The notes under the pieces are model-generated. The model saw nothing but the letters and a program-made list of their open reading frames with translations. It searched no databases and was not told where the DNA came from. From NCBI RefSeq assembly GCF_900129045.1, contig NZ_FQTX01000001.1:310001-374000 (forward strand): a stretch of 64,000 nt of DNA, in the 5' to 3' direction. This DNA comes from Bifidobacterium merycicum DSM 6492. GTDB taxonomy: Bacteria > Actinomycetota > Actinomycetes > Actinomycetales > Bifidobacteriaceae. Both the position numbers and the translations under genes were made by a program. Shown piece after piece: positions 37,554 through 50,254 of the stretch; position 1 is the stretch's first letter; each line of letters begins with the position of its first letter.

Positions 37554-38492
37554 ATGTCATTCAGAAGAATCAAGGCCGCGCTGGCGTTGTCGTTGAGCGC
37601 CGCCATGCTGCTTTCCACCGCCGCCTGCGGCACCACCGACGATTCCGGCTCCGATGGTGAGGCATCCGGTTCCTCCAAGATCGAAGGTTACGACGTGAGC
37701 TCCGTCGCCAAGGACGAGTCCATCGCCAAACTGCTGCCGGAATCCGTCACCAAGGACGGCAAGTACACCGTCGGCATGGACCTGTCATACCCGCCTGCGG
37801 AGTTCCTCGCCGAAGACGGCAAGACCCCGGTCGGTTTCGACGTCGACCTCGTCAAGGCCATGTCGAAGGTGTTCGGTCTGACCGCCGATCCGCAGAACGC
37901 GAACTTCGATTCGATCATCCCCTCGGTCGGCGCGAAGTACGATGTCGGCATCTCCTCCTTCACCATCACCCCCGAACGACTCAAGGCCGTCGACTTCGTG
38001 AGCATGTTCAAGGCCGGTTCCACCTGGGTGGTGCGCAAAGGCAATCCGAACAAGGTCGACACCTCCGACGTGTGCGGCCTGAAGGTCACCGTGCAGACCG
38101 CCACCATCCAGGAGGAGGAAGTCAACAAACTCAACGAGCAGTGCAAGGCCGATGGCAAGAAGGCCATCGACGTGCTGTCGAACAAGCTGCAAACCGATGT
38201 GACCACCAACGTGACCACCGGCAAGGCCGACGTCTCCTACGCCGACAGCTCCGTGGCCGGCTATGCGATCGCGCAGACCGACGGCCAGCTCGAGGCCCTC
38301 GGCAAGGCCAGCGGTATGGCCAAGGAGGCCGTGGCCATCAAGAAGGGCGACACCGCTACCGCGCAGGCCGTGCAGAAGGCGCTGCAGAAGCTCATGGATG
38401 ACGGCACGTATATGAAGATCCTCAAGCACTGGGGCGTCGATTCCGGTGCCATCGACAAAGCCGAGATCAATCCGACCGATGTCAGCGAGTGA
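37554..38492 (+). CDS. Amino-acid ABC transporter substrate-binding lipoprotein (SBP_bac_3), first paralogue
   Basis: 312-residue binding protein for polar amino acids. A signal peptide with lipobox STAAC (Cys about 24) precedes a Ser/Asp/Gly-rich linker. The SBP_bac_3 fold shows YTVGMDLSYPPAEFLAED, PVGFDVDLVKAMSKV and the ligand-site segment SSFTITPERLKAVDFVSM; near the end is DDGTYMKILKHWGVDSG. It is about 60% similar by eye to the next gene, and both precede one permease and one ATPase gene. ATG 37554 has only a weak purine-rich site upstream. A hairpin follows at 38515. Confidence 0.93.
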   Translation: MSFRRIKAALALSLSAAMLLSTAACGTTDDSGSDGEASGSSKIEGYDVSSVAKDESIAKLLPESVTKDGKYTVGMDLSYPPAEFLAEDGKTPVGFDVDLVKAMSKVFGLTADPQNANFDSIIPSVGAKYDVGISSFTITPERLKAVDFVSMFKAGSTWVVRKGNPNKVDTSDVCGLKVTVQTATIQEEEVNKLNEQCKADGKKAIDVLSNKLQTDVTTNVTTGKADVSYADSSVAGYAIAQTDGQLEALGKASGMAKEAVAIKKGDTATAQAVQKALQKLMDDGTYMKILKHWGVDSGAIDKAEINPTDVSE

Positions 38493-38514
38493 CCGGTAAA
38501 TCGGATCACCCCAC

Positions 38515-38544
38515 GAGAAGCTCCGATTGCGATCGGGGCTTCTC
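38515..38544 (+). terminator. Terminator/attenuator between the two binding-protein genes
   Basis: GAGAAGCTCCGAT and ATCGGGGCTTCTC form a 13-bp stem with one G-T pair and loop TGCG, followed by CCGTTT, 22 bp after the first binding-protein gene. Confidence 0.75.
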
Positions 38545-38674
38545 CCGTTTGCCGGGTGTTGCATGTGGACGTTTATCGTGCCCATTGGCGATACTGGCAT
38601 AGTTTGGAATTGCATGACGCGCGGAAGAGCGCGGGCATGCGGAAGAGAACAGAAGAACAAGAGAAAGACGACAA

Positions 38675-39616
38675 ATGGCATTGAAGACCACGAAGAAACT
38701 GAGGGCCCTGACCGCAGCCGCGTTGAGCGCGGCCATGCTGGTCTCCTTCGCCGCGTGCGGCACCAGCGACGCCACGGACAAGGATTCCGGCGCGTCCAAG
38801 ACCACCACCGCGGGCTACGACGTGAGCTCTGTCAAGAAGGACGCCGAACTCGCCACGCTCGTCGAAGGCAACACCGTCAAGGACGGCGAGCTTTCCGTGG
38901 GCATGGAACTGTCCTATGCCCCGGCCGAATTCCTCGCCGAGGACGGTAAGACCCCGACCGGCTACGATGTCGACATCTCCAAGGCCATCGGTAACGTGCT
39001 GGGGCTGAAGACCAAGATCGTGTCCTCCATGTTCGACACCATCGTGCCGTCCGTCGGCTCGAAGTACGATCTGGGCATCACCGCCATGACCATCACCAAG
39101 GAACGCATGGATTCCGTCGACTTCGTGAGCTACTACCGTGCCGGCTCCACGTGGACCGTGCAGAAGGGCAACCCGAAGAAGGTCGACACCTCCGACCTGT
39201 GCGGCAACAAGATCGCCGTCCAGACCGGCACCGTGCAGGAGGACGAGGCGAACAAGATCGCCAAGCAGTGCGAGACCGACGGCAAGAAGGACGCCGAGGT
39301 CGCTTCCTACAAGCGTCAGGCCGAAGCCGCCACCGCCGTGGCCACCGACAAGGCCGATGTGTTCTACGCCGATTCCCCCGTGGCCGGTTACGCCATCTCG
39401 CAGACCGACGGCCAGCTCGAAGCCCTCGGCAAGGATGTCGGTGTGGTCAAGGAAGGCATCGCCATCCAGAAGAACAACACCAAGATGGCGACCGCCGTGC
39501 AGAAGGCCGTGCAGAAGCTTATGGATGACGGCACGTATATGAAGATCCTCAAGCATTGGGGCGTTGAATCCGGCGCCCTCGACAAGGCCGAGATCAATCC
39601 GACCGATCTCGACTGA
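38675..39616 (+). CDS. Amino-acid ABC transporter substrate-binding lipoprotein (SBP_bac_3), second paralogue
   Basis: 313 residues, lipobox SFAAC (Cys about 28), same fold as its upstream neighbour: ELSVGMELSYAPAEFLAEDG, ITAMTITKERMDSVDFVSYY and MDDGTYMKILKHWGVESG. Differences cluster in the ligand region (for example STWTVQKGNP against STWVVRKGNP and QKNNT against KKGDT near the end), so the two may bind different amino acids and share one channel. It is 59 bp before the permease gene and is probably the main unit with it. ATG 38675 follows AAGAGAAAGAC. Confidence 0.93.
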   Translation: MALKTTKKLRALTAAALSAAMLVSFAACGTSDATDKDSGASKTTTAGYDVSSVKKDAELATLVEGNTVKDGELSVGMELSYAPAEFLAEDGKTPTGYDVDISKAIGNVLGLKTKIVSSMFDTIVPSVGSKYDLGITAMTITKERMDSVDFVSYYRAGSTWTVQKGNPKKVDTSDLCGNKIAVQTGTVQEDEANKIAKQCETDGKKDAEVASYKRQAEAATAVATDKADVFYADSPVAGYAISQTDGQLEALGKDVGVVKEGIAIQKNNTKMATAVQKAVQKLMDDGTYMKILKHWGVESGALDKAEINPTDLD

Positions 39617-39674
39617 GTCCGACCGATCATCCGATAGGCATATCAGATAGACATATCAGAAGGAAGCAGGAAGC

Positions 39675-40658
39675 ATGGCGAAGAAACAGGTTGATGGCGC
39701 GAACCTCGACATCCCCAATCGCATCACGGCATTGCCGGTAAAAAGGACTGGACCCATTTTGGCCGGCGTGGTCGTCGCGATCTTCGCCGTCCTTCTTGCG
39801 CAGGGACTGATCACCAACCCGCGCTTCGAATGGAACGTGGTATGGAAGTACCTGTTCAACGAGAACGTGCTTGAAGGCATCAAGTACACGCTGCTGCTCA
39901 CGGTGATCTCCATGGCCATCGCCATCGTGCTGGCCGTGCTGCTCGCCATCATGCGCAAATCCATCAACCCGGTGCTGCGCAGCGTGAGTTGGTTCTACAT
40001 CTGGTTCTTCCGCGGCACCCCTGTGTACACGCAGCTCGTGTTCTGGGGTCTGTTCGCCGTGCTGGTCCCGCGCATCGGCATCGGCGTCCCGTTCACCTCC
40101 GTCGAATTCTGGAGCATCGACTCGCAGTCCGTCATCACCGCGTTCAACGCGGCATGGCTTGGCTTGGCGCTGAACGAGGCCGCCTACCTGGCGGAGATCG
40201 TGCGTGCTGGCCTCGAAGCGGTTGACCCGGGTCAGGCCGAAGCTGCGCAGGCGCTCGGCATGAAGCGCTCGCTCATCATGCGTCGCGTCATCCTGCCGCA
40301 GGCCATGCGCATCATCATCCCGCCCACCGGCAACGAGTTCATCGGCATGCTCAAGACCACGTCGCTGGTCAACGCGGTGCCGTTCACCCTCGAACTGCAG
40401 TTCGCCACCACCGCCATCGCGACCCGCCTGTACAAGCCGATCCCACTGCTCATCGTGGCGTGCATCTGGTACTTGGTAATTACATCAATCCTGATGGTGA
40501 TCCAGTCCAGGCTGGAGAAGCATTTCGGCAAGGGCTTCGATGCCCGTCCGGTGGGGTCACGTGGCAAGCAGACGCCTCTGCCCGGCAAAACCGAAGGTGA
40601 GCCAAAGGATGACGTCAACAAGCAGAACGAAGCCGTGTTCACCGGCATGACCGCGTGA
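39675..40658 (+). CDS. Amino-acid ABC transporter permease (HisM/GlnP family)
   Basis: 327-residue membrane protein. It has an N-terminal helix ([20 protein letters not shown]), then the 3-TM polar amino-acid permease domain beginning [20 protein letters not shown]. The EAA motif and its surroundings are clear: [20 protein letters not shown] and [19 protein letters not shown], with [16 protein letters not shown] after it. The C terminus is a charged tail of about 35 residues. One permease gene implies a homodimeric channel. AAGGAAGCAGGAAGC precedes ATG 39675. Confidence 0.94.
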   Translation: MAKKQVDGANLDIPNRITALPVKRTGPILAGVVVAIFAVLLAQGLITNPRFEWNVVWKYLFNENVLEGIKYTLLLTVISMAIAIVLAVLLAIMRKSINPVLRSVSWFYIWFFRGTPVYTQLVFWGLFAVLVPRIGIGVPFTSVEFWSIDSQSVITAFNAAWLGLALNEAAYLAEIVRAGLEAVDPGQAEAAQALGMKRSLIMRRVILPQAMRIIIPPTGNEFIGMLKTTSLVNAVPFTLELQFATTAIATRLYKPIPLLIVACIWYLVITSILMVIQSRLEKHFGKGFDARPVGSRGKQTPLPGKTEGEPKDDVNKQNEAVFTGMTA

Positions 40659-40669
40659 GGGGAGCGACA

Positions 40670-41470
40670 ATGACCAACGAAACGACAGCAACCTCGAAGA
40701 GCACCCCGGCCGTGAAGGCCGTCCAGGTACATAAGGCGTTTGGTGATTTGCACGTGCTCAAGGGTGTGGATATGACCGTCGAACCGGGCAGCGTCACCGT
40801 GATCCTTGGCCCGTCCGGTTCCGGAAAGTCCACGCTGCTGCGCCTCATCAACCAGCTGGAAACCCTGACCGGCGGCAGCATCGAGGTCGACGGCGAGATG
40901 ATCGGCTACAAGTATGTCGAGAAGAAGGGCCAGCGTGTGCTGCAGACCCTGAACGACAAGGAAGTGGCCGCGCAGCGTGCCAAGCTCGGTATGGTGTTCC
41001 AGCGGTTCAACCTCTTCCCGCACATGACCGCGTTGGAAAACGTGATGGAAGCCCCGGTGCACGTGCGCCACATGGGCAAGCAGGAAGCTAGGGAACTGGC
41101 CATTCATGAGCTCAAACGCGTCGGTTTGGGAGAGCGCTTGGATTACTACCCCTCGCAGCTGTCCGGTGGCCAGCAGCAGCGTGTGGCCATTGCCCGCGCA
41201 CTCGCCATGAAGCCGGAGATCATGCTCTTCGACGAGCCGACCTCTGCGCTCGACCCCGAACTGGTGGGAGAAGTGCTCAACGTCATGCTCGAACTTGCCC
41301 GTGAAGGCATGACCATGATCGTCGTGACGCATGAGATCGGATTCGCGCGCGAAGTCGCCGACCAGATCGTATTCATGGACGGTGGCGTGGTCGTGGAACA
41401 GGGCGGTCCGGAAATCATCGATAATCCGACCGAACCCAGATTCAAGGACTTCCTGCAGCATGTGTTGTGA
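40670..41470 (+). CDS. Amino-acid ABC transporter ATP-binding protein (GlnQ family)
   Basis: 266-residue ATPase of the polar amino-acid importer. Walker [13 protein letters not shown]-loop [12 protein letters not shown], signature [13 protein letters not shown], Walker [15 protein letters not shown], and switch His in [10 protein letters not shown] are all present. A short insertion with [16 protein letters not shown] lies between Walker A and the Q-loop. GAGGGGAG is 4-8 nt before ATG 40670, and the gene begins 11 bp after the permease. A clear terminator closes the operon at 41514. Confidence 0.95.
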   Translation: MTNETTATSKSTPAVKAVQVHKAFGDLHVLKGVDMTVEPGSVTVILGPSGSGKSTLLRLINQLETLTGGSIEVDGEMIGYKYVEKKGQRVLQTLNDKEVAAQRAKLGMVFQRFNLFPHMTALENVMEAPVHVRHMGKQEARELAIHELKRVGLGERLDYYPSQLSGGQQQRVAIARALAMKPEIMLFDEPTSALDPELVGEVLNVMLELAREGMTMIVVTHEIGFAREVADQIVFMDGGVVVEQGGPEIIDNPTEPRFKDFLQHVL

Positions 41471-41513
41471 GTGTCATTGACGCCGTTGCATGGTTGCGTA
41501 GTATAACGGGTTG

Positions 41514-41541
41514 AGCCCCATGGCATTCGTGCCGTGGGGCT
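41514..41541 (+). terminator. Rho-independent terminator of the amino-acid ABC operon
   Basis: AGCCCCATGGCA / TGCCGTGGGGCT, a 12-bp stem with one G-T pair and a TTCG tetraloop, followed by TTTCG. It starts 43 bp after the ATPase stop. Confidence 0.85.
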
Positions 41542-41591
41542 TTTCGTTTGCGGCGAGTCCGGGTGGCATGAGGTGCATCGTTCCGATGGCG

Positions 41592-41597
41592 TACACT
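41592..41597 (+). promoter_or_regulatory. -10 box TACACT, leaderless-type, DUF3046 gene
   Basis: TACACT ends 8 nt before ATG 41606. Confidence 0.5.
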
Positions 41598-41605
41598 GGG
41601 ACCCC

Positions 41606-41839
41606 ATGCAGGAACGGGAATTTTGGCAGTTGGTCGAAGAGGTGTTCGGGCGCAGCTATGGCAGGGCGTTGGCTCAGGATCAGGAGCTGACGGGGCTGGA
41701 GGATCTGACGGCGGTGGAGGCGCTGAAAGCCGGTGAAGAGCCGCGTGTGGTGTGGAACGTGCTGTGCGATCAGATGGATATTCCCGATACGAAGCGCTGG
41801 GGGCGTGGCCATAATGCGCCTCCCATGCCCATGCGATGA
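41606..41839 (+). CDS. DUF3046 domain protein
   Basis: 77-residue small protein. REFWQLVEEVFGRSYGRALA and VEALKAGEEPRVVWNVLCDQ are the family's conserved parts; DUF3046 proteins sit upstream of recA in many Actinobacteria (family knowledge) and have no known function. The start was set at ATG 41606 because it matches the family N terminus and lies 8 nt after a -10-like TACACT. An upstream frame from 41534 runs across the preceding terminator and is not used. Confidence 0.88.
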   Translation: MQEREFWQLVEEVFGRSYGRALAQDQELTGLEDLTAVEALKAGEEPRVVWNVLCDQMDIPDTKRWGRGHNAPPMPMR

Positions 41840-41924
41840 ACCGGGCGTCTTCGGACGGCCCGGGTATGACGCGCCGACGTTGCCGCGGAATGATGGGCAT
41901 ACGGTGATTATCGGCGCATCGATT

Positions 41925-41938
41925 CGAACAAATGTTCG
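41925..41938. promoter_or_regulatory. LexA (SOS) box of recA
   Basis: CGAACAAATGTTCG is a perfect inverted repeat matching the Gram-positive/actinobacterial SOS box CGAAC-N4-GTTCG. It lies just upstream of TATAGT at 41948-41953, covering the -35 region, so LexA binding would block recA transcription. Confidence 0.85.
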
Positions 41939-41947
41939 CATGTGAGG

Positions 41948-41953
41948 TATAGT
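41948..41953 (+). promoter_or_regulatory. recA -10 box TATAGT
   Basis: TATAGT lies 9 bp after the LexA box. Transcription from here gives a leader of about 200 nt before ATG 42157. I see no coding frame or clear terminator in 41960-42156, so what the long leader does is open. Confidence 0.6.
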
Positions 41954-42156
41954 TGTCCACAGCGAATATCGCGGACACCTGCAACGGACGTCGTCGATGG
42001 TGGTATGAAAGGCGTTGTCCTGATTGGGATTCGTCGTCATCCGTGCATTCCGGCAGGGGCGTGTCGACCACAGGGGTGGGCCGTTCTTGACCGGTGGCGC
42101 ATCGGCCCCATACCGTGGAAGGCATGTTCGTCAACTGATTCCCGAAGGAGAACATC

Positions 42157-43365
<1,209 letters not shown>

Positions 43366-43370
43366 CAGGC

Positions 43371-44195
43371 ATGATCTCCGTGCAGGAGTTCCTCGCGCAA
43401 CACGGTTTCCCGGATGGGAAAACGGTTCCGGATGCCTTGGGGGATCCGGAACCGTCGAAGTCGTGCGGAGTGGTTGATGCCGCCGACCGTGATACCTCTG
43501 CAAGAGGCGCGTTCGGGACGGGTGCGGCCTTGGCAGGGAGAGCCGGATCGGGGCTTCCCGATGGCGGTCGTTCCCGTTCCGGGTCGTTCGGAATACCGTC
43601 GGCCCGGCGTATGGGGGCATCGCGTTCCTCTCATGTGGCTTCCGATGTGGCCGAAGCCTCTGATGCGGCCGGTGCCGCCGATGCTTCCGATAGATATTCC
43701 GCACCGCATGCGGGGAAATCCGAATCCTTCGATCCGCATGATTTCGACGCCTGTCGTGAGGCGGCGTTCCGTCTGCTCGATGCCGCACCCCGCTCTACCG
43801 GGGCGTTGCGCCAACGCTTGGCAGGCAAGGGATACGACGATGGCATGATCGATGATGTCATCGACCGTCTGGCCGAATTGCATCTGCTGGATGACGAGGC
43901 ATACGCCAGATCAGTCGTCCGATATTGCTCGAATCGCATGATGGGCTACCGTGGCGCGGTGATGGAGATGCGCCGCAAGGGCGTTGCGCCGTCGCTCGCG
44001 CACAGGATCGCCGACGAGGCTGCCGCCCAGGGCGTATTCGAGGAAGCGGCTTGGGAGCTGGGGCGTAAGGTCGCCAAAAAGACCCGTGGACTGGACAGGC
44101 AGGTGCGCTTGCGCCGGTTTTGGTCGGCAGGGGGTCGCAAAGGGCATGATTCCGACACGCTGCGGCGTGTCGCGCATGAGTTGCTGAACGATTGA
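43371..44195 (+). CDS. recX: Regulatory protein RecX
   Basis: 274 residues. RecX restrains RecA filament growth. The three-helix RecX repeats start near residue 125: CREAAFRLLDAAPRSTGALR, then LAELHLLDDEAYARSVVRYC and RRKGVAPSLAHRIADEAA. Residues 1-120 are a low-complexity Ala/Ser/Gly/Asp-rich extension that typical RecX (about 150-200 residues) lacks. Start ATG 43371 is 5 bp after recA, so both are cotranscribed and SOS controlled. A later internal start cannot be ruled out, but the frame is open and codon use is consistent throughout. Confidence 0.88.
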   Translation: MISVQEFLAQHGFPDGKTVPDALGDPEPSKSCGVVDAADRDTSARGAFGTGAALAGRAGSGLPDGGRSRSGSFGIPSARRMGASRSSHVASDVAEASDAAGAADASDRYSAPHAGKSESFDPHDFDACREAAFRLLDAAPRSTGALRQRLAGKGYDDGMIDDVIDRLAELHLLDDEAYARSVVRYCSNRMMGYRGAVMEMRRKGVAPSLAHRIADEAAAQGVFEEAAWELGRKVAKKTRGLDRQVRLRRFWSAGGRKGHDSDTLRRVAHELLND

Positions 44196-44555
44196 TTCGG
44201 CGTGTCGCACGGCGTGTCGCGTCGTGTCGCCTTGACGGGAAGGAAGCGCAATCGACGTGAATCACGGGGGCGTAGGGGAGCGCGATTGCTTGGAATCATT
44301 GGCGTTACCGCCGGTGTGCCGCGTCCTCGAATCGGTGATGAGACAATTGCAAACAACGTACCGGTGAAAACGTGAACCCGTGACATCGCGGAATCGCCGG
44401 TCGCATAATCGCGTAACCATGCAGTCCCGAAGTACTCGCGTTTCGAAGTACCTGCGTGGAAAAGTATCTGAAAGTACCTGCGTGAAAAGCGTTGGATCCC
44501 CGAAACATGCATCGGCGCGACCGTGCGCTGATGCATGGAATGCAAAAAATGAAAT
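44196..44555. other. Gene-free interval with short direct repeats
   Basis: No coding frame is supported. It contains a run of CGTGTCGC copies just after recX (about 44200-44230), and three related units at 44428-44490, two of which share AAGTACCTGCGTG exactly (44446-44458 and 44472-44484). The part next to 44556 has a T-rich minus-strand run (CATTTTTTGC), possibly the rnpB 3' end and terminator. Too few and too short to be a CRISPR. Confidence 0.6.
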
Positions 44556-44922
44556 GAGACCTCTTATACCCCGGGTTCTGTCGTGTGCCAGGCACACGGA
44601 TGGCCATCCATCTCGACCCAACGTCACCGCTGGGCTCTAGCAGCCTACCCGATGGCACGGGCGAGCAGCCCTTGCCGCCATCTGTTTGGCCTTGCTCCCG
44701 ATGAGGCTTGCCAAGCGACCCACTGTTACCAGGGGCCCGGTGGTCTCTTACACCGCCGTTTCACCCTTACCTTCCGGCCGAAACCGAAAGGCGGTCTGTT
44801 CTCTGCTGCGCTATCTCTCAGGTCACCCTGGGCGGACGTTATCCGCCATCGTGCTCTATGGAGCCCGGAAGTTCCTCAGACGGACATGCGAACACGTCCG
44901 ACCGCGGCCATCAAGAGGTCTC
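44556..44922 (-). ncRNA. rnpB: RNase P RNA (bacterial type A)
   Basis: Minus-strand 367-nt catalytic RNA that removes tRNA 5' leaders. The ends form helix P1: GAGACCTCTT at the 5' end pairs with AAGAGGTCTC at the 3' end. Near the 5' end the universal element GAGGAACTTCCGGGCTCCA followed by ATAGAGCA is read (P3/P4 region), and the strand also shows AACCCGGGGTATAAG close to the 3' end, the usual P4 partner. The layout and length fit the actinobacterial type A RNA. No protein frame is supported across it. TATAGT at 44937-44932 lies upstream. Confidence 0.93.
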
Positions 44923-44931
44923 AAACGCACA

Positions 44932-44937
44932 ACTATA
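44932..44937 (-). promoter_or_regulatory. -10 box of rnpB
   Basis: On the minus strand TATAGT ends about 9 nt before the RNA 5' end predicted from helix P1, with T-rich TTTTCA about 16 bp upstream. Confidence 0.55.
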
Positions 44938-45102
44938 CCAGCTTTTGCGAATATGAAAAACCAAGGAAATTCACAGATTTTTCTGCGGTTTGTTCCCGGT
45001 GTTTGCCAAAAGCTCGTTTACAATGAAACGTACCCGGTCAGTGAAGACACGGCTGGAACGCAAATAGCGGTTGGCGCCGCTTGAGTTTACTAGGAGGTCC
45101 AC

Positions 45103-45774
45103 ATGGAAATCGTCATTACCGGACGTCACACTCAGATCAAGCAAAGGTTCCGTGATGTCGTTGAAAGCAAGATGAATCGTGTGACCGCTATCGCTCCCGA
45201 CGCGCAGCGCGCCCAGATCGTTCTGTCCCATGAGGGCAATCCGCGTCAGGCGGATACCGCCAAGCGCGTGGAGATCACCATCATCGCCGGCAGCACCGTG
45301 GTTCGTGCCGAAGCCTCCTCCGCCGACGAGTTCAGCGCGCTGGATATGGCGCTCGACAAGCTGACCCTGCGTCTGCGCCGCACCCGTGACCGCCGCAAGG
45401 ATCATCGCCGCGGCTATGAGAACCCGGTTCCGGTCGATCTGGGTACCGTCGAGCCGCAGACAGAGCCCGAAGTCGAGGTCGAGGAAGAGCCCGCCGAGGA
45501 TGTCGAGAACAGTCCCGCGGCCGCCGTCGCATCCGATCTCGGCCCCGGCGAATCCGTCGAAGTCCAGGTTGGCGACACCCCGATCGTGATTCGTCGCAAG
45601 CTGCACATCGCCGAACCGATGACCATCGATGAGGCGCTGTACGAGATGGAGCTCATCGGCCACGACTTCTTCCTGTTCGTCAATAAGGAGACCGGTCGTC
45701 CGTCCGTTGTCTACCACCGTCACGGTTGGAGCTACGGTGTGTTCGAGATCGATACCCCGGAGAACGTGAACTGA
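45103..45774 (+). CDS. hpf: Long-form ribosome hibernation promoting factor
   Basis: 223 residues. The N-terminal S30AE domain (MEIVITGRHTQIKQRFRDVV in two parts, then HNNK-poor strands to about 100) binds the 30S decoding site. A linker rich in Glu/Val (about 110-150) leads to the C-terminal dimerisation domain with IVIRRKLHIAEPMTIDEALY and DFFLFVNKETGRPSVVYHRH, typical of long HPF that forms 100S ribosomes. TAGGAGGTCCAC gives a strong ribosome site for ATG 45103. TTTACAAT at 45017-45024 is a possible -10. It precedes secA, its common actinobacterial neighbour. Confidence 0.94.
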   Translation: MEIVITGRHTQIKQRFRDVVESKMNRVTAIAPDAQRAQIVLSHEGNPRQADTAKRVEITIIAGSTVVRAEASSADEFSALDMALDKLTLRLRRTRDRRKDHRRGYENPVPVDLGTVEPQTEPEVEVEEEPAEDVENSPAAAVASDLGPGESVEVQVGDTPIVIRRKLHIAEPMTIDEALYEMELIGHDFFLFVNKETGRPSVVYHRHGWSYGVFEIDTPENVN

Positions 45775-45809
45775 CGATTATCCATAGACGATCATGAGTC
45801 AGAGATGAC

Positions 45810-45843
45810 GGGGCCCGCGTCGTTCGTATACGGCACGGGCCCC
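45810..45843 (+). terminator. Hairpin after hpf
   Basis: GGGGCCCG pairs with CGGGCCCC, and flanking CATGAGTC (45793-45800) with GACTCATG (45844-45851) extends the structure. A T-rich patch (ATCTTTC) follows at a distance. Confidence 0.55.
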
Positions 45844-45989
45844 GACTCATGTTCGGATCTTTCACCATCCAGCACGGCAATGACAGCGTTATCGGCAATG
45901 TCGCGTAAGATGGTTGGCAGTGTGCCCGGCCATAATGGCATAGAATGCCTCACGGGTACTTAATATCGCGACCGACACAGGAGCAGAAC

Positions 45990-48839
<2,850 letters not shown>

Positions 48840-48877
48840 ACGGCTGAACGGCTGAACGTTACGGCGTAACGCCTTAC

Positions 48878-48922
48878 CGAGTGAGCCGCCGCACCCAGGC
48901 AACGGGTGCGGCGGCTCACTCG
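48878..48922 (+). terminator. Terminator after secA
   Basis: A perfect 19-bp stem, CGAGTGAGCCGCCGCACCC with its complement, loop AGGCAAC, then TTTCCC. It starts about 38 bp after the secA stop. Confidence 0.85.
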
Positions 48923-48978
48923 TTTCCCGAAGAGGCGGGGAGAGGAGAGGCGTCGCATTTCCGTGATACGGACGTTCA

Positions 48979-49007
48979 TTGGCACGGAAACAGGAAGCCA
49001 TTACAAT
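48979..49007 (+). promoter_or_regulatory. Promoter of trpD (TTGGCA-N17-TACAAT)
   Basis: TTGGCA at 48979-48984 and TACAAT at 49002-49007 with an exact 17-bp spacer, 52 nt before the trpD start: a good housekeeping-sigma promoter. No tryptophan leader peptide is seen. Confidence 0.75.
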
Positions 49008-49059
49008 GAGGCGGCAATGTAACAACAAACAGGCGTGCTGGAGCGCCAAGGAGGGCATC

Positions 49060-50112
49060 ATGGCCGAAATCACATGGAAGTCGATCCTCACCAAGCTGGT
49101 CGGAGGGGACCATCTGAGCGCCGAGGAATCCGAGTGGTTCGTCGATGACCTCATGAACGGCAACGCGAACCCCGCCGCCGTGGGCGCGGTGCTCGCCACC
49201 CAGCAGCAGCTCGGTCTGACCGCCGAAGAGGTACGCGGCGCGGCCAAGGCCATGGTGGCGCACGCGGTGCCGCTGGAAGTCGACGGCGAGGTCACCGATA
49301 TCGTCGGCACCGGCGGTGACGGCGCGGCGACCGTGAACCTGTCGTCCATGGGCGCGATCGTGGCGGCCGCCGCTGGCGTGAAGATCGTCAAGCACGGCAA
49401 TCGTGCGGCATCCTCCGAATGCGGTGCGGCCGACTGCCTTGAGGCCCTTGGCCTGCCGCTCGACCTCGATCCCGCCGCCGTGGCCGAAGTCGCCCAGGAG
49501 GTCGGCATCACCTTCGCATTCGCCAAGACCTTCCACCCGGCAATGCGTTTCGTCGGTCCGATCCGTGCCGCGCTGGGCGTGCCGTGCGTGTTCAACGTGC
49601 TCGGCCCCCTGACCAACCCCGCCACCCCGAAGCATATGGCCATCGGCTGCGCCAACCGCGCGATGAGCCCCATCATGGCCGCCGTCTACGCCGCCAACGG
49701 GCAGACCGGCATGGTGTACACCTCCAACGAGGGATTGGACGAGATGGCTCCGACCGGTCCGATCTCCGTGTGGGAGTTCAAGGACGGCAAGGTCACGGAA
49801 ACCGAATTCGATCCGACCGTCGAGCTTGGCCTCGCCAAGGTCACCATCGAGGATTTCAAGGGCGGCAAGCCCGCCTACAATGCGCAGGCCGCGCGCGACT
49901 TCCTCGCCGGCAAGGACGTGCCGTTCCGCTCGACGGCGCTGTTGAACGCCGCCTCCGCCATCGTCGCGGACGGCCATCAGGTGCCCGAAGACGGCACACT
50001 GGCCGAGCGCTTCAAGACCGCATACGCCATCGCCGAGGAGGCCGTGGATTCCGGCAAGGCCGAAGCCCTGCTGAACACGTGGATCGAGACGGCGAAGGCC
50101 AAGAAGGCCTGA
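49060..50112 (+). CDS. trpD: Anthranilate phosphoribosyltransferase
   Basis: 350-residue enzyme that joins anthranilate and PRPP in tryptophan synthesis. The PRPP site VGTGGDGAATVNLS is at about 86, KHGNRAASSECGAADCLEAL holds the anthranilate site region, and FAFAKTFHPAMR and NVLGPLTNPA follow, all in family order. AAGGAGGG is 6 nt before ATG 49060. It stands alone with its own promoter and terminator, apart from any other trp gene in the window. Confidence 0.95.
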   Translation: MAEITWKSILTKLVGGDHLSAEESEWFVDDLMNGNANPAAVGAVLATQQQLGLTAEEVRGAAKAMVAHAVPLEVDGEVTDIVGTGGDGAATVNLSSMGAIVAAAAGVKIVKHGNRAASSECGAADCLEALGLPLDLDPAAVAEVAQEVGITFAFAKTFHPAMRFVGPIRAALGVPCVFNVLGPLTNPATPKHMAIGCANRAMSPIMAAVYAANGQTGMVYTSNEGLDEMAPTGPISVWEFKDGKVTETEFDPTVELGLAKVTIEDFKGGKPAYNAQAARDFLAGKDVPFRSTALLNAASAIVADGHQVPEDGTLAERFKTAYAIAEEAVDSGKAEALLNTWIETAKAKKA

Positions 50113-50159
50113 GCCTGGCGGGAGACGGAGTCTTGGCTCCGTAACGCATCCGATTACAG

Positions 50160-50205
50160 CGTTGAGGGTTCCCACCTTCCCAGCGGAAGGCGGGAACCCT
50201 CAACG
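50160..50205. terminator. Bidirectional hairpin between trpD and a convergent gene
   Basis: A 21-bp stem (GTTGAGGGTTCCC and CCTTCC with their complements, one A-C mismatch) around CAGC. It lies between the trpD stop and the convergent membrane protein gene, so it could serve both. Confidence 0.75.
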
Positions 50206-50254
50206 GTTCATAAGTCGAAATCACACGGATTCGACATGATGGAGCATCACCGCG

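Noticed and set aside
41534..41605. Longer start for the DUF3046 protein
   Set aside because: The extension begins inside the preceding terminator, and the family N terminus and -10 box indicate ATG 41606.
44428..44490. Short near-repeats resembling a tiny CRISPR array
   Set aside because: Only two exact 13-bp copies and one degenerate copy, no uniform spacers and no cas genes in the window.
44583..45084. Several plus-strand open frames of 80-150 codons across the RNase P RNA gene
   Set aside because: They lie in a clear structural RNA with pairing ends and universal motifs, and have no ribosome sites or families.
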